Below the pieces are notes generated by a model. It ran no database searches, was not told the DNA's origin, and was given only the letters and a program-made list of their open reading frames with translations. From Geobacter sp. (GTDB lineage Bacteria > Desulfobacterota > Desulfuromonadia > Geobacterales > Geobacteraceae), in NCBI GenBank assembly GCA_003314535.1, contig POSG01000004.1, positions 186,001 through 250,000 of the forward strand: a stretch of 64,000 bases of DNA. Direction: 5' to 3'. Positions 42,598 through 50,632 of this stretch are shown in pieces. The stretch's first letter is position 1; each line of letters starts with the position of its first letter. The position numbers and the translations under genes were made by a program.

Positions 42598-43464
42598 ATG
42601 AAAGAACTTATTGTAAATGCCGATGATTTCGGCCTTTCCAGCGGCGTCAACCGCGCTGTCATACAGGCCTGGAAAGAAGGCGTGCTGACCAGCACATCGC
42701 TGATGGTGGGCGGGAAAGGCTTCGAGGAGGCCGTTTCCCTGGCGCGGGAAAACCCCGGGCTCCAGGTCGGCCTCCATCTTACGCTGGTCCAGGGCCGCTC
42801 CGTCCTGCCTGCCCATTCGATTCCCGGCCTTGCCGATTATCTCGGGGATTTCCCGGTGAACCCGGTAAGTGCTGGAATGCGCTATTTTTTCCGCAAATCG
42901 ATCCGTGGCGAGCTGGTCAGGGAGATCGAGGCACAGATCCTCAGGTTCAGTGAAACGGGAATTCCCCTTTCCCATATCGATGGCCACCTCAATATCCACA
43001 TGCATCCGACCGTGTTTGACATCCTGGCGGAACTGATGCCGAAGCACGGCATTTCCAGCTTCCGGCTGACCAATGAAAGGCTGTCCGAGGACCCCTGCCG
43101 CGGCGAGAAGCGCAGGCTCGGCAGGAAAGTGGATGCCTTTATCTTCGGCAGGCTTGCCCGGCGCTGCGCCCCGGTGCTCGGCAGGTTGGGAATTTCCCAT
43201 GCCGGTCAGGTGAAGGGCCTGCTCAATTCCGGCAGGATGACAGAGGAATACCTGCTGAAGGTGCTGGACAAACTTGAAGACGGCGTGACGGAGATTTATT
43301 TCCATCCCGGATGCCTGCCTGATTCCGAGCTCTCGTCCTTGATGCCCGACTATCTCCACGGGGAGGAGTTGCAGGCTCTTACGAGTGTTGCCGTGAAGGA
43401 AAAGCTTTCACAACTCGGTATCCGGCTCAGGAATTACCGTGGAGAGGTTAAGGAAAATGTTTAA
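42598..43464 (+). CDS. hpnK: Hopanoid biosynthesis protein HpnK (YdjC-like deacetylase)
   Basis: 288 residues. YdjC/ChbG-type carbohydrate deacetylase fold: IVNADDFGLSSGVNRA with the metal-binding DD pair, GLHLTLVQG, and SHIDGHLNIHMHPTVF with metal-binding His residues, plus EIYFHPGC. HpnK is predicted to deacetylate the hopanoid side chain. It follows hpnJ by 30 bases and overlaps the transporter gene by 8 bases, so all three form one operon. Confidence 0.9.
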   Translation: MKELIVNADDFGLSSGVNRAVIQAWKEGVLTSTSLMVGGKGFEEAVSLARENPGLQVGLHLTLVQGRSVLPAHSIPGLADYLGDFPVNPVSAGMRYFFRKSIRGELVREIEAQILRFSETGIPLSHIDGHLNIHMHPTVFDILAELMPKHGISSFRLTNERLSEDPCRGEKRRLGRKVDAFIFGRLARRCAPVLGRLGISHAGQVKGLLNSGRMTEEYLLKVLDKLEDGVTEIYFHPGCLPDSELSSLMPDYLHGEELQALTSVAVKEKLSQLGIRLRNYRGEVKENV

Positions 43465-43837
43465 GACCGTTGTCTTCATGCTGCTGGCTGTTACCGCCGG
43501 AACGATCGGAGATATTCTCCTGACCAAGGGGATGAAGGAGCTGGGCGACCTGTCGGCAATGAACCTGCGGGGCATCCTGTCCGTTGCTTTCCAGGCTCTG
43601 ACCAGTCCCAAGCTGGTTCTGGGGACGTCCATGCTGGCTGTGTTCTTCTTCCTCTGGCTGGCGGTTCTTTCCTGGGAAGACCTTTCGGTTGCGCTGCCCA
43701 TGCAGGCGCTCAACTATGTGCTGGTCGCCTTCCTTTCCCAGTATTTTCTGAACGAGGTCGTAACCCCTCTCCGCTGGGCCGGCACCATCCTGGTCTGCAT
43801 CGGAGTCGTACTCATCACCAAGAGCAGCACGGGGTGA
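43457..43837 (+). CDS. Small EamA/SMR-type membrane transporter
   Basis: 126 residues from ATG 43457. Four membrane spans: the first begins VVFMLLAVTAGTIGDILLTKG, the second MLAVFFFLWLAVLSW, the third ALPMQALNYVLVAFLSQYFL, the fourth WAGTILVCIGVVLIT. This fits SMR or half-EamA transporters, which often flip lipid-linked sugars (ArnE/F type). Coupled to hpnK by an 8-base overlap; it may move a hopanoid or a precursor. Confidence 0.82.
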   Translation: MFKTVVFMLLAVTAGTIGDILLTKGMKELGDLSAMNLRGILSVAFQALTSPKLVLGTSMLAVFFFLWLAVLSWEDLSVALPMQALNYVLVAFLSQYFLNEVVTPLRWAGTILVCIGVVLITKSSTG

Positions 43838-43987
43838 CACGAGCCTTCCGTGCTTCCTTCCTTTCTTTTTCTCCCCGTTGCGCCTCTTTTCTTCAGGAAT
43901 CGAAATTTCCCTTTTTGTGGTACACTATCCTCTGCTGCCGGGCAAGAACTGGTAACTGTCTCTCGCACGCTCACTTATTTCGCTAGA

Positions 43988-44052
43988 GCCCGCAGAGCTC
44001 ACAGAGAACTTCACGAAAACATTTGTTTTTGCTTTTCTCTGCGTTCTCTGCG
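43988..44052. repeat. CGCAGAG-type imperfect inverted repeat
   Basis: Left arm CGCAGAGCTCACAGAGAA and right arm TTCTCTGCGTTCTCTGCG pair with few mismatches around an AT-rich centre. Such 'gcagag' palindromes are scattered between genes in related bacteria. The surrounding gap 43838-44128 holds no gene. Confidence 0.6.
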
Positions 44053-44128
44053 AGAGACCGGTTTGTGTTTTTGACTAAGTAATCTCGAGTAATGCGTCTC
44101 CATAATCCAGTCCGAAAAAGGGGGTACC

Positions 44129-44950
44129 ATGTCGAAACCGGTTACCGTGGAAATTCTTGTGGTGGGAAACGAAATCCTGATCGGCGACATCCAGGACACC
44201 AACACCAACTGGATCTGCAAGCTGATCAACGCCAGGGGGGGGTACGTGGCCCGGGTCACCATGCTGCGCGACATTCCGGAGGAAATCTCGGCGGCGACCC
44301 TCGCTGCCATCGAGCGGGGAGTGGATATCCTCATTACGTCCGGCGGTCTCGGTCCCACTGCCGACGACCTGACTGTTGCCGCGGTTGCCGAGGGTGCCGG
44401 GGTGGAATTGAGGCTCGACGAACGTGCCCGCCGGATGGTGAAGGACAGCTATGACGATTTCAATGCGAGAGGGATAATCGCCCAGGGCGGACTGAATCCG
44501 GCGCGGGAGAAGATGGCCTGGCTGCCGGTTGGTGCGGAACCGCTCCACAACCCCGCGGGGACCGCGCCGGGAGTCCTGTTCCGCGTGGGAAAAACCGCGA
44601 TCATCTGCCTGCCGGGCGTGCCGTCAGAGCTGAAAGGGATAATGACCTCTTCCCTTGAACCGTTCCTCCGGGAGACCTTGGGGGATGGCGGATCCATTAC
44701 GAAGGCGATCACGGTGCGCTGCAACGACGAGTCCATCATGGAGCCGGTCCTGAGCAGGGTGGTGCCGTCTCATCCGCGCGTCTATATCAAGTCCCTGGCA
44801 AGGACACTGGGTGAAACTCCGGAGCTGGACATTACCCTTACCGTAACCGGAGGGGAGGAGGAAGAGCGGGTTCTGCTCGTCGATGCTGCATATCAGGAAT
44901 TGCGGGAGGGATTGACGGATATAGGCATCGACAACTGGGACAAGGCCTGA
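44129..44950 (+). CDS. CinA-like molybdopterin-binding-domain protein
   Basis: 273 residues. It matches the N-terminal, MoeA/MogA-like half of CinA: VEILVVGNEILIGDIQDTNT, ITSGGLGPTADDLTVAAVA, NPAGTAPGVLF and CLPGVPSELKGIM. The C-terminal nicotinamide-nucleotide amidase domain of full CinA is absent. Relatives act as ADP-ribose pyrophosphatases or have unknown function. GGGGGTACC precedes the ATG. Confidence 0.88.
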   Translation: MSKPVTVEILVVGNEILIGDIQDTNTNWICKLINARGGYVARVTMLRDIPEEISAATLAAIERGVDILITSGGLGPTADDLTVAAVAEGAGVELRLDERARRMVKDSYDDFNARGIIAQGGLNPAREKMAWLPVGAEPLHNPAGTAPGVLFRVGKTAIICLPGVPSELKGIMTSSLEPFLRETLGDGGSITKAITVRCNDESIMEPVLSRVVPSHPRVYIKSLARTLGETPELDITLTVTGGEEEERVLLVDAAYQELREGLTDIGIDNWDKA

Positions 44951-44951
44951 C

Positions 44952-45091
44952 ATGCTGCTGAAAAACTACTGCGGAGGCCGTCTGCGGCGTTGCGCGGTGC
45001 TCACACCCTCGTCTATCTAAGTGATATGTCTCGGGTGCTGCGCTCCGTGCGCCTTGCATCCGGCCTTCCTCATGACGTTTTTCAACAACAT
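44952..45091. repeat. 140-bp palindromic intergenic element with TTGAAAAAC ends
   Basis: Ends ATGCTGCTGAAAAAC and GTTTTTCAACAACAT are inverted; inner segments GGAGGCCGTCTGCGGCG and TGCATCCGGCCTTCC also pair partly. It sits between convergent genes (CinA-like and NRDE) and may serve as a two-way terminator. A related GTTGAAAAACTGCTGCGGAGG occurs at the recG end (30654-30674). Confidence 0.65.
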
Positions 45092-45093
45092 GC

Positions 45094-45870
45094 TTAAGGC
45101 TTGGATTCGATCCTGAAGCGGAACTGCGAGGTAATGAAGCTGTCGGGAGAACCATCGAAAGTTCGTTCGACGAAGGTCACCATGCCATCGTACCCGATCA
45201 TCAAAACTGTTGAGGAGCGGGTGCCGTAGACAGGCCCGGAAATGAAGATGGGAGCAAGGAGACGTTCCCATTCCGGTCCGATCCCCGTTTCGGGGAGAAG
45301 GTTGTCGTCCGGCATGCTCCGGTCTGCCAGCAGCGAGAACATGGCTTCGACAGGGGGGGCGGTTTCCCGCACGAGGATTTCTTCCAGAGCTTTCCTGCCC
45401 TTGTTTACTTTCGGCCACGGGGTGTCCAGCAGATGATTGCTTAACCCATGAACCCCCGGTTGTATCAAGGGAGGAGCGTCCTCCCGGTTGGAGAAGCAGA
45501 AGAGGCGCTCCGCATTGCCGAAGAGGAGGGTGAAGCCGTTATACCGTCCGGACTTGTTTCTCAGTGTTTCCAGGTAATCGTCCGGTGAAACGCGACTGAG
45601 GAGAAATTCGGTGACAAGTTCTCCGCGTGATGGGGCATCATCCTTTCGCGTGCCTGGATCACGGTAATTGACAACGGCAGCGAACCTGCCGTCCGGTGCC
45701 ATTGCAAGCCATGTCCCGCCGCACTTCAGGTCCCTGCCCCCGAGGATTTCCGGTTCCGTGCCCCAAAAACGGGCCGGAGCGGCGGGCCGGTCATGAAACT
45801 CGTCGCGATTGGCAGCCATGACAAGGCTGTAACGCGGATGGCAGTGGTATGCGATCAGAATCAGGCACAT
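45094..45870 (-). CDS. NRDE family protein (TANGO2-like)
   Basis: 258 residues. It begins MCLILIAYHCHPRY with an N-terminal Cys and the AANRDEFHDRPAAPA motif that names the family, followed by GGTWLAMAPDGRFAAVVNYRDPG. TANGO2 relatives have been linked to haem or lipid handling in eukaryotes; the fold is NTN-hydrolase-like with Cys2 as the candidate nucleophile. Cytoplasmic. Monocistronic by spacing. Confidence 0.9.
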   Translation of the reverse strand: MCLILIAYHCHPRYSLVMAANRDEFHDRPAAPARFWGTEPEILGGRDLKCGGTWLAMAPDGRFAAVVNYRDPGTRKDDAPSRGELVTEFLLSRVSPDDYLETLRNKSGRYNGFTLLFGNAERLFCFSNREDAPPLIQPGVHGLSNHLLDTPWPKVNKGRKALEEILVRETAPPVEAMFSLLADRSMPDDNLLPETGIGPEWERLLAPIFISGPVYGTRSSTVLMIGYDGMVTFVERTFDGSPDSFITSQFRFRIESKP

Positions 45871-45907
45871 GGCATGCCTTGGCTGGATCTCCTGGAAGTA
45901 CTGGAAT

Positions 45908-46276
45908 TCATGGTTTTTTCAACTTGTCGATGGCTTGCTCGAACATTTCGGGGGTGAATCCCCTCAGGACTGCTTCGTCATTTCCGATCACGATCAGCGG
46001 GACGGTATTTGACTGGTATTTGTTCAAAAGGATGTCCGCGGCCTCTTCATCCTGCTCCACGTCCCGGTTCGTGTAGGGGATGTTCCTCTGCGCGAAATAT
46101 TCCTTGGCCTCCTTGCAGTGGGGGCACCATGAAAGGGAATAGAGAACTATCTTCGGGTAAGATGCGCGGGTCGCAGGCGCCGGAGCCGGGACATTCACCG
46201 GTTTTGCCTGAGGCGCGGCGCAACCGGCGGTGGCAGCCAGAACAATCAGGGCCAGTATCATGGTCGTTTTCCACAT
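45908..46276 (-). CDS. Glutaredoxin-like lipoprotein
   Basis: 122 residues from ATG 46276 (minus). A lipoprotein signal (LAATAGCAAP lipobox) and a Pro/Ala linker precede a glutaredoxin fold: IVLYSLSWCPHCKEAKEYF with CPHC, IPYTNRDVEQDEEA and TVPLIVIGNDEAVLRGF with the cis-Pro. So a thiol-disulfide protein is tethered to the envelope, which is unusual because glutaredoxins are normally cytoplasmic. It could handle periplasmic thiols or cytochrome maturation. Confidence 0.85.
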   Translation of the reverse strand: MWKTTMILALIVLAATAGCAAPQAKPVNVPAPAPATRASYPKIVLYSLSWCPHCKEAKEYFAQRNIPYTNRDVEQDEEAADILLNKYQSNTVPLIVIGNDEAVLRGFTPEMFEQAIDKLKKP

Positions 46277-46394
46277 GTGCAGGGTCTCCTTGTATCCAGG
46301 ATCTGCGGGATCAGCCAGGGACAGGGAACGTAAGCCATTTGCCTTTCCAGTACATTCATTATAGCGAATCTTCACAACTCCGAAAGGATTTTTC

Positions 46395-46676
46395 ATGCAT
46401 GTTTTCGCCGCAGTCATGCATCTCCACCTGCAGAGCAACTCGCTCAAGGTCAAGCGCGGGATCGTCAAGAGCATCCTGGCCAGGGCAAGGAACACCTTCA
46501 ACGTGGCCGCCGCGGAAGTGGACATGCAGGATCTCCACGGCGCTGCGCTCCTCGCCTTTGTGACGGTCTGTGAAAACCGGGCCAAGGCCAGAAGGCTCCT
46601 GGAACAGGTCGAAGAGAAAATAGCTGAGGAGCGACCCGACGTGGAGATCTTGTCCTTCGTGATCGAGGAGCGATAG
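46395..46676 (+). CDS. DUF503 (YlxP-like) protein
   Basis: 93 residues, AAAGGA upstream. Pattern MHVFAAVMHLHLQSNSLKVKRGIVKSI and NVAAAEVDMQDLHGAALLAFVTV is typical of the YlxP/DUF503 family, often encoded beside infB-rbfA. Here it is alone. Its function is uncertain. Confidence 0.9.
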   Translation: MHVFAAVMHLHLQSNSLKVKRGIVKSILARARNTFNVAAAEVDMQDLHGAALLAFVTVCENRAKARRLLEQVEEKIAEERPDVEILSFVIEER

Positions 46677-46780
46677 ACTGCTCCCGGCCGGGTGGGCTTC
46701 CGTTGCGGTTTTTCCCCTGGGGTGCTACCCTGTTGTCAAGGACATCAGAAAGGGTTATGCCCGGAAAGGAGACTCCGGAA

Positions 46781-47191
46781 ATGGGAAAACTTACGACATT
46801 CATGATTTGTGCATTTATCTATATGGCAGTTGCAGCAAGCGCTGCTGAACTGAAGGAAGCTTATCAGGCAACGATCGGCGCTGACGGCGTCCAGAGAGTG
46901 GAAATCCTGGGGGGAGGATATTTCTTCAAGCCTAATCATGTCGTAGTGAAGGTCAACGTGCCGGTGGAGCTCAAGGTCAGGAAAGAAGGCGGGATAGTCC
47001 CCCACGATATCGTGATCGACGCTCCGGATGCGGGCATCGCGGTTCGCGAGAGCCTGTCCACGGAACCGAAAGTGATCCGCTTCACCCCGACAAAGGTCGG
47101 CAAGTATCCTTTCTACTGCAGCAAAAAGCCGCCCTTCTTCGCCAGCCACCGGGAAAAAGGGATGGAGGGCCTGCTGGAAGTCGTGGAGTAG
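46781..47191 (+). CDS. Periplasmic cupredoxin-domain protein
   Basis: 136 residues from ATG 46781 (AAGGAG upstream). A signal peptide ends near AVAASA|AEL. The cupredoxin domain has type I copper ligands in the usual order: His in VPHDIVID, Cys in FYCSKK, His in ASHREKG and Met in KGMEG. Expected to be a periplasmic copper or electron-transfer protein. Monocistronic, convergent with the radical SAM gene. Confidence 0.85.
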   Translation: MGKLTTFMICAFIYMAVAASAAELKEAYQATIGADGVQRVEILGGGYFFKPNHVVVKVNVPVELKVRKEGGIVPHDIVIDAPDAGIAVRESLSTEPKVIRFTPTKVGKYPFYCSKKPPFFASHREKGMEGLLEVVE

Positions 47192-47213
47192 CCGGGGTCA
47201 GGTGCGATCGGCC

Positions 47214-48998
47214 TTAACATCTCTTTTGCGTACGGTCAGCTGGATACGTTCCGAGAACTTCCGGATGCGCAATTGATCTGACACACCGCGCCGAGCTGAG
47301 TTTCACGCCGAGAAACCTCTCGTAGAAATCATCTGCAATGGTTTCCATGTCAAAAGCGAACAGCTCCGGATGGATGATGTTGGCCATGCGCATCAGGCCG
47401 AGAATCCAGTCCGGCCTGCCTGCGGTGTTGTATGGACGCAGGTTGTATACCCGCTTCTCCCTGACGGCTTTGATATCCAGGCCGCGTCGCAGGCAGAAGT
47501 CATGGAAATCCCCTGCCGGATAATCCATGGCCCCGGTTATGAGGATAATGTCCGGGTTGAGTCTCTTCAGGGTCTCTTCCCGTATGGTCATGCCCGGCGC
47601 GTCGTCGCGTTCCAGCTCCTTGTTGACGCAGCGGCCCCCGGCTATCTCCACCAGGTTGCATTCGAACTTGTCGCCGAACACGGCAATGAGGGGATGCCCC
47701 AGGGAAAAATACACGGACGGTCTTTCAACGCCCATTGCGCTGCCCTGTATGATTGAGACATGATGCTCCGTATATTCCCTGAGTTCGCACGCCTCATTGG
47801 TCCTGCCCGCAAGCTTTGCGTAATAATCCACGGTATCCAGCCAGGCGTCTATCTGCTTGGTCCTCTGGTACAACCCTTCGATGAACTCCGTCTCCAGGAT
47901 CCGATGCAATACGGACGCTATGACAGAGGGTTCCCTTTCCCCGAGAAAGGCGAGAACCGTCCGGATCGATTCAAGGCTCACAATGACCTTGTAGCCTCCA
48001 TTGAAACCGAGGACCTGAGCGCCGCCCGCTGTCTCGAACGCTCCGGCAAAGGGCGGACGGAAGCCGCACCCGCAGATCCCGTTATCCGCATGCTCCGTGA
48101 CATGGGCGCACATGGGGCCGTTGAAGCCCCTGCGCACCAGCAGTTCGCCGCACTCGGGACACCAGGTGTTCAGGTGCGGTGTTCCGGGTGAATTGAAGAG
48201 ATAGACATACCTGAGCAGTTTCCTGATTTCCTCGCAGAGGATCTCGGCTTCCCGTATGGAAGGCTCAAGGGAGATATCAGCCGCGCCAAGCGGAATAAAA
48301 CGCATGACCTGAAACGGGATGTCCCGGGAAATGGAGGCGACCCGTCGTGCCGTCTCCAGGACCTCTCGCTCGCATCCCTTGACATACACGGCCGCCACTT
48401 CGGTACACACGCCGCTTTCCGCGCCGAGCCTGAGGTTCCTGAATATGGGCGCCGCTGATGCCGCGCCGAACTCGGCATAGGTTTCGTCCGTGCATCCCTT
48501 TATCCCGATATTGATGAAGTCTATGTGCGTGAGGAGTTCCCGGAATGCCTGCTCGGTAAAATAGGCGTTCGTGGCGCATCCGACGAGCAGCCCCTGTTCC
48601 CTCGCAAGCGCGGCCAGCCTTTTGAACGTGAAGAATGAGACCGCGGGCTCGTTGAAGCAGAACATGATGCCGCTGCACCCTTCCTCCCGTGCCCTGGCGA
48701 CAATCTCTTCCGGATTCATTTTGTGAAGCGCGCCCTCAATGGAGTCAACGCTTTCCGTGAGTATCCATGAAACGCAGCCGCTGCACCTGAAGTTGCACCC
48801 GATGGTGCAGATCTGCAGGAACTTCGCTCCGGGATTATAGTGGAGCATGGGCATGGATTCTATCTCCGACGGCACCACGACAAGGTACTGGTCGGGATAT
48901 TTCTCAATCTGAGTGCCCGCGTTATTGGTATACATCCCGCAGATTCCGGTTCCGTTCTCCGGGATCCGGCAGGTGTTCTCACATATGGCGCATTGCAT
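47214..48998 (-). CDS. Radical SAM enzyme fused to a BtuF-type binding domain
   Basis: 594 residues from ATG 48998 (minus), with GGAGG 7 bases upstream. Residues 1-22 hold a Cys cluster (CAICENTC...GICG). A radical SAM domain follows with CNFRCSGC at about residue 70; the overall layout matches the AmmeMemoRadiSam/PflA-like enzymes, including the CPECGELLVRRGF ribbon after about 300. From about residue 345 comes a second part, which in its last ~150 residues resembles the C-terminal lobe of metal-chelate binding proteins (FSLGHPLIAVFGDKFECNLVEIAGG, then LNPDIILITG). There is no signal peptide, so the binding lobe would be in the cytoplasm. It is third in a unit behind a binding protein and a small secreted protein. 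Confidence 0.85.
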   Translation of the reverse strand: MQCAICENTCRIPENGTGICGMYTNNAGTQIEKYPDQYLVVVPSEIESMPMLHYNPGAKFLQICTIGCNFRCSGCVSWILTESVDSIEGALHKMNPEEIVARAREEGCSGIMFCFNEPAVSFFTFKRLAALAREQGLLVGCATNAYFTEQAFRELLTHIDFINIGIKGCTDETYAEFGAASAAPIFRNLRLGAESGVCTEVAAVYVKGCEREVLETARRVASISRDIPFQVMRFIPLGAADISLEPSIREAEILCEEIRKLLRYVYLFNSPGTPHLNTWCPECGELLVRRGFNGPMCAHVTEHADNGICGCGFRPPFAGAFETAGGAQVLGFNGGYKVIVSLESIRTVLAFLGEREPSVIASVLHRILETEFIEGLYQRTKQIDAWLDTVDYYAKLAGRTNEACELREYTEHHVSIIQGSAMGVERPSVYFSLGHPLIAVFGDKFECNLVEIAGGRCVNKELERDDAPGMTIREETLKRLNPDIILITGAMDYPAGDFHDFCLRRGLDIKAVREKRVYNLRPYNTAGRPDWILGLMRMANIIHPELFAFDMETIADDFYERFLGVKLSSARCVRSIAHPEVLGTYPADRTQKRC

Positions 48999-49066
48999 GT
49001 ACCTTCCTCCATACCAGGTTATGCCGGGGAGCAACCATTTTCCTTTCCCGACATTCACGCTGCCCA

Positions 49067-49321
49067 TTATAACGGCGGGAGATTCCGCAAGATCCTCTCT
49101 GCGTCCGTATCCGTTACCGTCTTGCCGTACACCTCGGCATAGAACTCCTGCATCTCCTTCTTCATGTCCCAATTCGGGTTGACCGGCGCCTCCGCTTCAT
49201 TGCCGCACATATCTTTTACCAGTTTGTACTCCCCTGCATGGAGCGGGGTAACGCCCGGACTTGCGCCAAACCATATCGTCGACAGCAAAACCAGCACGGG
49301 GATCGCAAGTTTTTGTCTCAT
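49067..49321 (-). CDS. Small secreted protein of unknown function
   Basis: 84 residues from ATG 49321 (minus), with AAGGA 6 bases upstream; ATG 49327 is an alternative. A signal peptide covers about the first 29 residues (cleavage near LHAGE). The mature ~55 residues contain one Cys (KDMCGNEAE), NPNWDMKKEMQEFYAEVYGK and a short amphipathic end. It lies 11 bases after the binding protein gene and 68 bases before the radical SAM fusion, so all three are one unit. No family is recognised; a co-carrier or lid for the binding protein is a guess. Confidence 0.65.
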   Translation of the reverse strand: MRQKLAIPVLVLLSTIWFGASPGVTPLHAGEYKLVKDMCGNEAEAPVNPNWDMKKEMQEFYAEVYGKTVTDTDAERILRNLPPL

Positions 49322-49338
49322 TTCCATTCCTTACGATT

Positions 49339-50373
49339 TTACTTGAAAACTATTTGCCGCGCTTCGCGGTCCGATAGAGCCCTGTTGAAGAACAGGCGGT
49401 AAAAGACCTTGGTCTCTTTCACGATATCCAGGGGATAGCGATCCGGATGGAGCAGGTTGGCCAGCCACTGGATGCCCAGGATATGCATGTGGGACGGCGG
49501 CCGGTCGAACCAGTTGAAGGGCACGTAGGGGATGAGAAACACTTTTTTCGCGCGGACGGCGCGCAGGTTTTTCCAGCGCCCGTCATCGAGGATCCGCTCG
49601 AAACAACCCTTCTCCTTCACCAGGATAATATCCGGATTGTACATGAGGAGTTGCTCCATGGAGATCTTTTCCAGGCCCATGTAGCTGGTTTCCTTCAGCC
49701 GGCAGACGTTTCGTCCTCCGCTCAGCGGGATGAGCTGGGTATGCATGGAGCCCTCGCCTTCGGTCGACAGGCCGTCCACGCCCTCGGCATAGTATACCGA
49801 GACCTTCTTCCCGTCGGGAATGCCGGACATGGCCCGGGAGACCTTCCGCAGAGCGTTGACGGCGTAGCGCTCCAGCGCGGCGGCTCGTTCCTTTCTGCCG
49901 AGAACGTCACCCAGGAAATGGAAAGCGGCGGGATAATCGTTCACCGAACAGATGCGCACGTAGAGAATCGGGATTCCCAGCGGCTTGACAATCTGCTCGT
50001 ACTTCCGGTTGATTGTAGTGATATCGTTCCGCTTCAGCTCCCAGAGAAAAACGACATCCGGCTTGACCTTCAAAAGCGTTTCCACGTTGATGCTTTTGCT
50101 TTCACCGGCTATGCCTCCAACGACCGGGAGCCTCTTGAACCGGTCCACAGTGTAGAATCTTTCGTCTCCGCGAAGCGGAAAACAGAGGCCGGCCAGTAGA
50201 TTGGGATCTATGGCGTAGATCAGGTAGGTTGCCGGCGGCGACAAACCGACGACTTTCCTTATCCTGTCCGGGATCGTGACCCTTCTGCCGGTCATGTCGG
50301 TGACCACGCGGGAATGGGCGCTGGAAACGAAAAAAACGGATGCAAGCAAAAAAAAGAAGGCATAACGGGGCAT
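49339..50373 (-). CDS. ABC transporter periplasmic metal-chelate binding protein
   Basis: 344 residues from ATG 50373 (minus), GGAGG 5 bases upstream. A signal peptide ends near AHS|RVV. It has the BtuF/FepB-type two-lobe layout: VTDMTGRRVTIPDRIRKVVGL, LLKVKPDVVFLWELK, and LIPLSGGRNVC...EQLLMYNPDIILVKEKG, with a long connecting helix. It binds a metal chelate such as cobalamin, haem or siderophore. It is encoded next to no permease of its own and may serve the transporter at 57517-59276. Confidence 0.85.
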   Translation of the reverse strand: MPRYAFFFLLASVFFVSSAHSRVVTDMTGRRVTIPDRIRKVVGLSPPATYLIYAIDPNLLAGLCFPLRGDERFYTVDRFKRLPVVGGIAGESKSINVETLLKVKPDVVFLWELKRNDITTINRKYEQIVKPLGIPILYVRICSVNDYPAAFHFLGDVLGRKERAAALERYAVNALRKVSRAMSGIPDGKKVSVYYAEGVDGLSTEGEGSMHTQLIPLSGGRNVCRLKETSYMGLEKISMEQLLMYNPDIILVKEKGCFERILDDGRWKNLRAVRAKKVFLIPYVPFNWFDRPPSHMHILGIQWLANLLHPDRYPLDIVKETKVFYRLFFNRALSDREARQIVFK

Positions 50374-50468
50374 GTATCCTCCGGAATCGGGACTTACGGC
50401 TGAAGGCCCAGGAAAATGTTCAGGTATCCGGGGCGGGCGCAGGGAAAGAAGCAGTGAAACCGGGCAGG

Positions 50469-50506
50469 AAAAAAGGCCAATGGCGCGACAGCCCATTGAC
50501 CTTTTT
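50469..50506 (-). terminator. Terminator between leader RNA and binding protein gene
   Basis: On the minus strand the stem AAAAGG-CAATGG/CCATTG-CCTTTT has one mismatch and is followed by six T (50474-50469). It lies about 96 bases before the 50373 start, so it would act as an attenuator of the second unit, as well as ending readthrough from the chelatase operon. Confidence 0.8.
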
Positions 50507-50508
50507 CA

Positions 50509-50626
50509 GGCGGTGTGTGCGCTCCTTTCCAAACACGGGAGGCGACGCTGTTTCCGGCGACGCCCATAGCCCGTTCACCGTAGCTGGCGCTGTAGGTGCA
50601 ACGGGTCGGAGACCTATGTTACAACA
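50509..50626 (-). ncRNA. Structured leader RNA of the binding protein/radical SAM unit
   Basis: Predicted transcript from the promoter at 50633-50662. CATAG pairs with CTATG (50614-50618 with 50565-50569). Inside it CCCGTTGCACC pairs with GGTGAACGGG (50595-50605 with 50570-50579). An 8-base one-sided bulge (GTCTCCGA) separates the stems. The direct repeat GCGTCGCC follows twice (minus strand). A terminator is placed immediately downstream. The aptamer-plus-terminator layout is riboswitch-like, but it does not match the cobalamin riboswitch (no GCCACTG box) or any class I know. Confidence 0.5.
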
Positions 50627-50632
50627 GTACGT

